Part shown: positions 8,424 to 14,726 of the stretch, in pieces
Numbering within the stretch: position 1 is the stretch's first letter
Layout: every line of letters begins with the position of its first letter
Assembly: GCA_027307325.1 (NCBI GenBank)
Contig: DAHUXE010000107.1
Span: 1-32,134, forward strand
Direction: 5' to 3'
Source: Gammaproteobacteria bacterium
Lineage (GTDB): Bacteria > Pseudomonadota > Gammaproteobacteria > Steroidobacterales > Steroidobacteraceae
DNA: 32,134 nucleotides
Translations under genes and position numbers: made by a program
Notes under the pieces: model-generated
What the model was told of the DNA's origin: nothing
Databases searched by the model: none
The model's input: only the letters and a program-made list of their open reading frames with translations

Positions 8424-8439
8424 TGGCATGTGCGTTGCA
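8424..8439 (+). promoter_or_regulatory. Sigma-54 (-24/-12) promoter for the nitrite channel-cysG operon
   Basis: TGGCATGTGCGTTGCA fits the RpoN consensus with GG (8425-8426) and GC (8437-8438) exactly 10 nt apart; only the C of GGCAC is changed to T. The predicted start is near 8450, 50 nt before the ATG at 8500. It faces away from the nirBD sigma-54 promoter. Confidence 0.68.
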
Positions 8440-8452
8440 TCCCTAACTCGCA

Positions 8453-8461
8453 CCCCTGGGG
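8453..8461. promoter_or_regulatory. Palindrome CCCCTGGGG at predicted channel-gene start site
   Basis: This is the second copy of ACCCCTGGGG followed by (C)AGCAG, centred at about +8 of the predicted transcript. It is the same core as at 8255-8263 and sits in the equivalent place relative to the other sigma-54 promoter. It is a candidate shared operator. Confidence 0.4.
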
Positions 8462-8499
8462 CAGCAGCACCGGGCTTGCCAGACCTCGAGGAGCTTGAG

Positions 8500-9372
8500 A
8501 TGGATTACGTGGGACCTAACGCAGTCGTGGCAGCCATGGTGAGTGCGGGAGTCGCCAAGGCGCGACTCCCGCGCAGCGATCTGCTCATTCGCGGCGCCCT
8601 GTCGGGCGCTCTGCTCGGGGTGGCAACGAGTCTCGCGCTCGGGGCGGCGGTACAGACGGGTCAGGGCATCGTGGGCGCGCTGCTCTTCCCCGCCGGCTTC
8701 GTGATGATCGTGCTGCTCGGTCTCGAGCTCCTCACGGGGAGCTTCGCGCTGCTGCCGCTCGCGTGGATCGAGGGCAAGGCGAGCGCGGCCGAGGTGCTCG
8801 GGAACTGGAGCTGGGTGTTCCTCGGCAACCTGTTGGGCGCATTGCTCTATGCCGCGCTGCTTGCCACCGCGCTCTCGACGATGGGCAGCGGTGCGCAGCA
8901 GGATCCGCTGGCCGCGAAGCTGCTCGCCGTCGCGACCGCCAAGACGCTCGGCTACCAGCACGCCGGGCTGGCGGGCCTCGTGACGGTGTTCGTCAAGGCG
9001 ATGCTCTGCAACTGGCTGGTCTGCCTCGGCGTCGTCATGGCGATGACCTCGGCCTCCACCGTCGGCAAGATCGCCGCCGCCTGGTTGCCGATCGTGGTGT
9101 TCTTTGCCCAGGGCTTCGAGCACTCGGTGGTCAACATGTTCGTGATCCCGGCGGGCATGATGTTGGGAGCCAGGGTCGGCGTCGCGGACTGGTGGTTGTG
9201 GAACCAGTTGCCGGTGACGCTCGGTAACCTGGTCGGCGGGTTTGGCTTCACCGGGCTTGCCCTGTACCTCACCTATCGCCCTCAGACGGAATCCGGTATC
9301 GAGCGAGCGCCCGGTACGCCGCTGCAGCCGCTGCCGGAAGTACCCCGCGACGCGGCGCTCCCCGCGACCTGA
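8500..9372 (+). CDS. Formate/nitrite transporter (FNT) family channel, probable nitrite uptake
   Basis: A 290-residue FNT-family membrane protein, a pentameric channel type with six helices per subunit. Family marks are NWLVCLGVVMA in the fourth-fifth helix region and the conserved GFEHSVVNMFVIP late in the protein. The N-terminus (SDLLIRGALSGALLGVATSLA) is also typical. The ATG at 8500 follows GAGGAG with 6-nt spacing, a strong ribosome site. It is divergent from nirBD and 13 bp upstream of cysG, so nitrite (NirC/NitA-like) is the likely substrate; formate channels share the same fold. The C-terminal tail of about 30 residues is Pro-rich and probably cytosolic. It is longer than E. coli NirC (268 residues). 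Confidence 0.9.
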   Translation: MDYVGPNAVVAAMVSAGVAKARLPRSDLLIRGALSGALLGVATSLALGAAVQTGQGIVGALLFPAGFVMIVLLGLELLTGSFALLPLAWIEGKASAAEVLGNWSWVFLGNLLGALLYAALLATALSTMGSGAQQDPLAAKLLAVATAKTLGYQHAGLAGLVTVFVKAMLCNWLVCLGVVMAMTSASTVGKIAAAWLPIVVFFAQGFEHSVVNMFVIPAGMMLGARVGVADWWLWNQLPVTLGNLVGGFGFTGLALYLTYRPQTESGIERAPGTPLQPLPEVPRDAALPAT

Positions 9373-9385
9373 TCGGCGCCGCGCC

Positions 9386-10879
9386 GTGGACTATCTGCCG
9401 GTCTTTCTGCGCATCGAGGGGCGCCGCGCTGTGGTGGTCGGCGGCGGCCAGGTCGCCGCGCGCAAGGTGGACGCGCTGGCGAAGTGCGGCGCCCGCGTGA
9501 CGGTCGTGGCCCCGCGCCTCTCGCCGCAGCTCGCGCAGCGCGCCGGCGCCGCTCAGCTCGAGCACCTCGCGGCGGAGTTCTCTGCGGCGCAGCTCGACGG
9601 CGCGGCGCTCGCGGTCGCGGCGACCGATGATGCGGCCGTGAACGGCGCCGTCTCGCGCGCTGCACAGGCGCGGCAGATTCCCGTCAACGTGGTCGATGAG
9701 CCCTCGCTCTCGAGTTTCATCTTCCCCGCCATCGTCGACCGCTCGCCGCTCGTCGTGGCGGTGAGCTCCGCCGGCGGCGCCCCGGTGCTGGCGCGGCGGG
9801 TGCGCGCACAGATCGAGGCGCTGCTGCCGGCGCGCCTCGGCGCGCTCGCGCGTTTCATGCGCGAGCGCCGCGCGCAGGTGCGGCGCGTCCTCGGCGCGCC
9901 CGCGCGCCGTGCGTTCTGGGAGCGCATCGCCGCGGGCGCCACCGGGAGCCGCGTGCTGGCCGGAGACGAGGCGGGGGCAGCGCAGGCCTTCGCGCGCGAG
10001 CTCCTCGGCTCGCAGGCCGGCGCTTCTCGGGCCACCGCCGGCAACATCTGCGGCGAGGTGTACCTGATCGGTGCCGGCCCGGGTGACCCGGACCTGCTGA
10101 CACTGCGGGCGCTGCAGCTGCTGCAGCAGGCCGACGTCATCCTCTACGACCGCCTGGTGCCGGATGCGCTGCTCGACAGGGCGCGCCGCGATGCGCAGCG
10201 GATCTTCGTCGGCAAGGGGCCCGGCGAGCACGCACAGCAGGCGTACATCAACGAGCTGCTGGTCGAGCTTGCACGAGCGGGCAAGCGCGTCGCGCGCTTG
10301 AAGGGCGGCGATCCCTTCGTGTTCGGCCGCGGTGGCGAGGAGCTCGAGGTGCTCGCCTCGCATGCCATCCCCTGTCTCGTCGTTCCGGGCGTCACCGCCG
10401 CGCTCGGGGCCGCCGCCTGCGCCGGCATTCCGCTCACCCATCGGGGGCTGTCACATAGCGTGACCCTGGCGTCCGGTCACGCGGCTCTCGATGGCTCGCT
10501 CGACTGGCGCTCGCTCGCGCGCAGCGCGCAGACCGTGGTGTTCTACATGGGCGTGGCGCAGCTGCCGCGCATCGTCGCCAGGTTGCGCGCCGCGGGCGCG
10601 GCTGCCGATGTGCCCGCCGCCCTCATCGCCGAGGCGACCCTGCCCGGGCAGCGGGTGCTGCGGGCGGAGCTCGAGCACATCGCGGAGCTCGCCGCCCGCG
10701 AGCAGATCGCCTCACCGGCGCTGTTGATCGTGGGTGCGGTGGCGGCGCTTTCCGGGGTGGGATCACCTCCCCGGGCTCGCAGCCGTGCGCAGCCTCAGCG
10801 CTGCGCGATACCGATCGTCACCCAGGAATCCGGCTGCGGCTCGAGGCGCATGGTGAGCCCCTCGATGGTCAGCAGGTAG
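9386..10879 (+). CDS. cysG: Siroheme synthase CysG (trifunctional)
   Basis: A 497-residue fusion that makes siroheme from uroporphyrinogen III. The N-terminal Met8/SirC-like part (about 1-210) is an NAD-binding dehydrogenase/ferrochelatase with GGGQVAARK (19-27) and NVVDEPSLSSFIFPA. The C-terminal part (about 222-460) is the SAM-dependent uroporphyrinogen III methyltransferase, with VYLIGAGPGDPDLLTLRAL, VILYDRLV and RLKGGDPFVFGRGGEE. The only sensible start is the GTG at 9386, 13 bp after the channel gene. It supplies the siroheme of NirB, which explains the shared operon. The last 40 or so residues are Arg/Pro-rich, have no family counterpart I know of, and overlap the convergent gene by 85 bp; E. 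coli CysG has 457 residues. Confidence 0.95.
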   Translation: MDYLPVFLRIEGRRAVVVGGGQVAARKVDALAKCGARVTVVAPRLSPQLAQRAGAAQLEHLAAEFSAAQLDGAALAVAATDDAAVNGAVSRAAQARQIPVNVVDEPSLSSFIFPAIVDRSPLVVAVSSAGGAPVLARRVRAQIEALLPARLGALARFMRERRAQVRRVLGAPARRAFWERIAAGATGSRVLAGDEAGAAQAFARELLGSQAGASRATAGNICGEVYLIGAGPGDPDLLTLRALQLLQQADVILYDRLVPDALLDRARRDAQRIFVGKGPGEHAQQAYINELLVELARAGKRVARLKGGDPFVFGRGGEELEVLASHAIPCLVVPGVTAALGAAACAGIPLTHRGLSHSVTLASGHAALDGSLDWRSLARSAQTVVFYMGVAQLPRIVARLRAAGAAADVPAALIAEATLPGQRVLRAELEHIAELAAREQIASPALLIVGAVAALSGVGSPPRARSRAQPQRCAIPIVTQESGCGSRRMVSPSMVSR

Positions 10880-12453
10880 CTTCCGGGGCCGAAGGCGGAG
10901 CTGTTGACCGCGACCCGCAGGTGGCCGTTGGAGTCCTTGGTGAGATTGTCGATCACCATGACGCGCCCCTGGTCGATGAGGTCGATGGTGACCCGGAACT
11001 CCTGGTAGGGCGAGCGCGACTCGTCGATGTGGAAGTCGACGAGCTGCGCCGCTCCGCCGCCGATCACGATGGCGGGCGTGTTGGTGGCGCCCGAGCGGTT
11101 CGGCAGGAGGCGGATGATGCGGGTGCTGGTCGCCGCATCGAGGGTGCGGTCGGCCACCTGCCGCTGCTGGTCGAGGATCTTGCGGCTCTTGGTGGCGCTT
11201 CCGGCCACGACGATCGAGAGCGCGAGTGCGAGAACCAGGGCGAAGCCGGCGATGCCGAGGATCGCCACCGGCCTCTGCCAGAGCGGTTTCGGCGCTTCCT
11301 GCCAGGGCTCGGGCTTGCCGCTCGCCTCGAGCAGCCGCAACCCCGCGTTGACGCGCTCGGGCACTCCGAGCTCATCGAGGAGCTGCGGGTGCTCCTTGCA
11401 GTAGCGTTCGAAATCGGTCGCCGCCTTGATCGGCAGCTTCCCCGAGAAGTAACGGTCGACGACCTGGTTGCGGGCGATGAAGTCGCGGTCCATTCCCCGC
11501 GTCGGGGTTGCCCCTGCAGGTTGCGGTGCTACCGGTGCGGCACGCGGGGCTGGTGCCGGCGGCGATGGGGCCCTGAGTCTCTCGGCGGCAGGGACTTGCG
11601 CGGGTTTTGCCGCAGGGGTGACCGGGCGCGGTGCGGCACCCGCCGCAGTCCTCGCCGAGGCGGCCGCGGCGGCGCGCGCGCTCGCCCAGCTCGCGAGCGA
11701 CGGGGCTTCCGCAGCCGGTGTCGGGGTCGCGGACGCGGGTGGCGCCTGCGCCGGGGCCGGAGCAGGCTTTCTCGCGATCGGTGTGACGCTCGCGCCCGCT
11801 GCCGGCGTTGCTGGCTTCACGGGAGCGGCCGGAGAGGTGGAAGCGCTGGGCGGGGGCTTGAGAGCACCCTGCGGTACCGCGGTCGCGGCCGCCGCGGCGG
11901 CGAGCTTTTCGGCGGCGGCGCTTAAGGAAGCGCGCCGGGCGAGCGGCACCAGCGCGGCTGCGGCCAGCGGCACGGCATCGCCGCCCGTCGCGGCCGGCGC
12001 GCGGCTTGCGCTCGGGGCCTTGGCATCGGGCGCGGCGGCGGGCTTGGAAGGCGACGCCGTGTCCGGGATGAGGGTCAGCTCCTCCTCGACGTGTGCTGCG
12101 CGCAGCGTCGGCGGCCGGGGGACCTGCGGCTGCGGCGGCGGCGGCGACGACAGCATCCGGTCGAGCTCTAAGCCGCTGTCGAGCGTGAGCGGCGCGTCGG
12201 GGTCGACTTCGAGCAGCTGCGGAGCCTCGTACGGCGTCTCCGTGAGTCCGGGAATGGTCGGCTCGTCGTCGCCGGCGAGCAGCGCCTCGGGCCTGAGCAG
12301 CGTCTGGGTCGCCGCCGTGTCGACCGCGGCGGCCGCCGCCGGCGCCGGCTCGGTGACGGGTCTCGCCGTTGGGGCGGACGGAGCGGCGTCCGCCGGCTCC
12401 TCGGCCGGCAGCTCAGGCAGGGATTCCATGGGTGGGCGGTACGTGGCTTCCAT
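10795..12453 (-). CDS. Ala/Pro-rich single-pass membrane protein with anti-sigma-like motif, function unknown
   Basis: A 552-residue protein of no family I recognise. Residues 1-320 are a long Ala/Pro-rich disordered region with acidic patches. Residues 321-380 are ordered: ARNQVVDRYFSGKLP followed by DFERYCKEHPQLLDEL resembles the N-terminal fold of zinc-finger anti-sigma factors but lacks the His/Cys ligands. One transmembrane helix follows (about 395-417), then a basic patch, a short coiled stretch and a 110-residue C-terminal domain (about 440-552) that alternates like a beta-sandwich. Topology is probably cytoplasmic N-terminus and periplasmic C-terminus. It lies 144 bp downstream of the LytTR regulator on the same strand and may be its target or partner. 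The ATG at 12453 was chosen; Met9 is an alternative. The 3' end overlaps cysG by 85 bp. Confidence 0.8.
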   Translation of the reverse strand: MEATYRPPMESLPELPAEEPADAAPSAPTARPVTEPAPAAAAAVDTAATQTLLRPEALLAGDDEPTIPGLTETPYEAPQLLEVDPDAPLTLDSGLELDRMLSSPPPPQPQVPRPPTLRAAHVEEELTLIPDTASPSKPAAAPDAKAPSASRAPAATGGDAVPLAAAALVPLARRASLSAAAEKLAAAAAATAVPQGALKPPPSASTSPAAPVKPATPAAGASVTPIARKPAPAPAQAPPASATPTPAAEAPSLASWASARAAAAASARTAAGAAPRPVTPAAKPAQVPAAERLRAPSPPAPAPRAAPVAPQPAGATPTRGMDRDFIARNQVVDRYFSGKLPIKAATDFERYCKEHPQLLDELGVPERVNAGLRLLEASGKPEPWQEAPKPLWQRPVAILGIAGFALVLALALSIVVAGSATKSRKILDQQRQVADRTLDAATSTRIIRLLPNRSGATNTPAIVIGGGAAQLVDFHIDESRSPYQEFRVTIDLIDQGRVMVIDNLTKDSNGHLRVAVNSSAFGPGSYLLTIEGLTMRLEPQPDSWVTIGIAQR

Positions 12454-12597
12454 ACACGCCTAAACTTAAAGAACGCGGCCGGGTGGCGGCGTCGGGGTGG
12501 CTCACAGATCGAGGAGGGCTTCCCCGCGGTGTGACGCAGTTCTCACTTGCCGCGAGCCGCGAGCGCGGCCCGCGGGGCTTAAGAGTCCTGCTGCGCC

Positions 12598-13419
12598 TCA
12601 GCTGGTCGAGCCGGAGAGGAAGTACTCGATCTTGTCGCGATAGGTGCGCGAGAGCTTCAGCTCGTGCCCGCTCTCGAGGGTGAGGAAGTACTCGCCGTTC
12701 ATGTGGGCACGGAGGCTGCGCACCAGGCGCAGGTTAACGATCGTCGAGCGGTGCACCCGCTGGAACAGCTTCGGATCGAGCAGCTCCTCGAGCTCCTTCA
12801 TGGTGCCGCGCAGGATGTGGGTCTCGCCGCCGGCGTGGATGCACATGTAGTCGCCGGCCGCATCGACCCACTGGATGCTCGCCACCGGCACGCGTACGGT
12901 CTCGCGTCCCTGGCGGATCGGCAGCACCTCGGGGCGCCCGCCGTCGAGCGCCTCGCGGCCGCGCTCGAGCAGCTCATCGAGCGCGAGCTGTCCGCAGCCG
13001 GTGATCTCCGCGATGATCTGCATCAGGCGATCGCGCTGCGCCGCGGCGCTGCGCGCCCGCAGGTGCTCGCGCACCCGCTCCACCGCCTCGGCGAAGCGCT
13101 GCTCGTCGATGGGTTTCAGCAGATAGTCGACGGCGCGCGCCTCGAACGCCTGGATCGCGTACTGGTCGTAGGCGGTGACGAACACCACCAGCGGGAACGA
13201 TTCCTGCGGCAGGTGTGCCAGCACCTCGAAGCCCGACATGCCCGGCATCTGGATGTCGAGGAACACCAGGTCCGGCTTGTACTGCTGGATGGCGGCGAGC
13301 GCCTCGCGGCCGTTGGCGCATTGCGCCACGATCTCGAAGTCCGCGAGCTCGCGCGTGCGGATCTCGAGCCCGCGCCGTGACAGCACCTCGTCGTCGACGA
13401 TGATCGTGTGCACCTTCAT
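12598..13419 (-). CDS. LytTR-family response regulator (YehT/LytR type)
   Basis: A 273-residue DNA-binding response regulator. The receiver domain (about 1-122) has acidic Asp9/Asp10, phospho-acceptor Asp55 in VFLDIQMPG, Thr82 in VTAYD and Lys102 in LLKPID, so all switch residues are present. The LytTR DNA-binding domain covers about 165-268 (IQWVDAAGDYMCIH, then FQRVHRSTIVNL and ELKLSRTY). The linker at 123-160 is predicted helical. The ATG overlaps the kinase stop (ATGA at 13416-13419), so the two are coupled and almost certainly form one two-component system. LytTR regulators often control membrane or surface genes, and the next gene downstream encodes a membrane protein. An AlgR-like role is possible; the target is unknown. 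Confidence 0.94.
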   Translation of the reverse strand: MKVHTIIVDDEVLSRRGLEIRTRELADFEIVAQCANGREALAAIQQYKPDLVFLDIQMPGMSGFEVLAHLPQESFPLVVFVTAYDQYAIQAFEARAVDYLLKPIDEQRFAEAVERVREHLRARSAAAQRDRLMQIIAEITGCGQLALDELLERGREALDGGRPEVLPIRQGRETVRVPVASIQWVDAAGDYMCIHAGGETHILRGTMKELEELLDPKLFQRVHRSTIVNLRLVRSLRAHMNGEYFLTLESGHELKLSRTYRDKIEYFLSGSTS

Positions 13420-14546
13420 ACGTGAACGCCCCCCGAACGCCGCGCGCTCAGGTTCCGCTGGAGCGAGCGTTCCTCGGGCGGTGCGGTCTCGAGCGGCAGC
13501 GCCATGTCGACCCGCAGCCCCGGGTGCGTGTTGAGCGCCGCGAAGCGGCAGTTCTCCCCGTAGAGCACCTTGAGCCGCTCGCGCGTGTTGGCAAGCCCGA
13601 CGCCGCGGCGGTCGCCAGTCGGCGGCCCGTCGGGCAGCCCCGGGCCGTCGTCGATCACCGAGAGCTCGAGCAGCCCCTCGCGCGTGCGGCCCTCGATGCG
13701 CACCAGCCCTCCCTGCTCGCGCGCCGATACCGCGTATTTCAGCGAGTTCTCCAGCAGCGGCTGCAGCAGCAGGCTCGGCACCAGCGCCTCGAGCGCCGGC
13801 TCCTCGATCGCGTACTCGAGCTTGAGCCGCTCGCCGAAGCGCAGCCGCTCGGTGCCGAGATAGAGGTCGAGGGCCTCGATCTCCTGGCGCAGCGTCACCT
13901 TTTTCATCGGGTCCTGGTCGAGCGTGTAGCGCAGGAAGTCCGACAGCCGCGCGACCGCGTGGTTCGCCTTGCGGTTCTGGTTGTCGAGAATCAGCGTCGA
14001 GATGGCATTCAGCGTATTGAAGAGGAAGTGGGGATTGAGCTGGTAGCGCAGCATCTTGAGCTGCGCTTCCTGGGCGAGCGCCACCGCCTTGAGCATCGCC
14101 TCCTCCTGCTGCCGCTTGGATTCGTAGAACTTGATGCCGAAGTACAGCACGCTCCAGCACAGCAGCAGGTACGCCGTCGAGAGCGCGCCGCCGAAGATCT
14201 CGAACCGGGTCTGCATCTGCCAGTCCGGTGCGACGAATTCGATGTAGGAGAGATTGATCACCACGCGCAGCGCGAGCGCCGTCACGTAGCAGGTGAGGAG
14301 CACGCCGACGATGATGATGCGCGGCGCGCGGCCCCACAGCTGCCGGTAGATGTAGCGCATCGGTGCCGAGAGGACGAATCCCGCGAGCGATGCCACCAGC
14401 CACACCCGCGCATAGCTCGCGGGCTTCTCGTAGAACAGCGCGCCGACGTACTGCGTGATGCCGTACGCCGTCCAGCCCGCCGCGTGCAGCGTCCAGAAGA
14501 GGACGCTGCGGTTCTTACGGAATTGCTCGAGAGTCGGCATCTTCAT
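13416..14546 (-). CDS. LytS/YehU-type membrane sensor histidine kinase
   Basis: A 376-residue sensor kinase. Four hydrophobic segments fill residues 12-140 with short loops, so it probably senses within or near the membrane rather than through a periplasmic domain. A short coiled coil (about 142-168) leads to the His_kinase motif QLNPHFLFNTLNAIS with His173, followed by a HATPase_c domain with N-box LLENSLKYAV (Asn267), DDGPGLP (299-305) and GVGLANTRERL (315-325). The ATG at 14546 follows GAGGGA; an ATG two codons later is a weaker choice, and the upstream extension to 14585 is unlikely. It overlaps the regulator gene by 4 bp. The 180-bp upstream gap holds a perfect GGCATATGCC palindrome (14607-14616). 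Confidence 0.93.
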   Translation of the reverse strand: MKMPTLEQFRKNRSVLFWTLHAAGWTAYGITQYVGALFYEKPASYARVWLVASLAGFVLSAPMRYIYRQLWGRAPRIIIVGVLLTCYVTALALRVVINLSYIEFVAPDWQMQTRFEIFGGALSTAYLLLCWSVLYFGIKFYESKRQQEEAMLKAVALAQEAQLKMLRYQLNPHFLFNTLNAISTLILDNQNRKANHAVARLSDFLRYTLDQDPMKKVTLRQEIEALDLYLGTERLRFGERLKLEYAIEEPALEALVPSLLLQPLLENSLKYAVSAREQGGLVRIEGRTREGLLELSVIDDGPGLPDGPPTGDRRGVGLANTRERLKVLYGENCRFAALNTHPGLRVDMALPLETAPPEERSLQRNLSARRSGGVHV

Positions 14547-14606
14547 GGGGCGCCGTCCCTCGAGGGCGCCTGACGCGCGCGGCAAGGGCGGGTCTTGGAA
14601 GCTTAG

Positions 14607-14616
14607 GGCATATGCC
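14607..14616. promoter_or_regulatory. GGCATATGCC palindrome upstream of the sensor kinase
   Basis: A 10-bp perfect palindrome, AT-rich at its centre in an otherwise GC-rich gap, 61 bp upstream of the kinase ATG. It may be part of a promoter or operator. No convincing -35/-10 pair is visible, so the role is only suggested. Confidence 0.25.
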
Positions 14617-14625
14617 GTGCCCGGT

Positions 14626-14645
14626 GCCGGCCGGCCGGGCGCGCG
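14626..14645. repeat. GGCCGGCC-type intergenic palindrome, copy 1
   Basis: GCCGGCCGGCCGGGCGCGCG in the gap upstream of the sensor kinase. It matches 24936-24955 at 19 of 20 positions, in the same orientation. It may be a small dispersed palindromic element or simply GC-rich intergenic sequence. Confidence 0.3.
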
Positions 14646-14726
14646 ACAGCCACGCTTCGTCGCACCGCGGCCTGGAGGGAACGCGCGGCAGGCTCGACGT
14701 CAGACCGGTGTAACGAATTGACTTTA

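Noticed and set aside
5778-8498. 906-codon plus-strand open frame opposite nirB
   Set aside because: It mirrors the nirB frame; its translation has no domains, while nirB shows complete cluster motifs and a promoter.
11500-12400. Ala/Pro-rich stretch as a frameshifted or collagen-like repeat gene
   Set aside because: The frame is continuous and the stretch has no fixed repeat period; it reads as a disordered linker within one protein.
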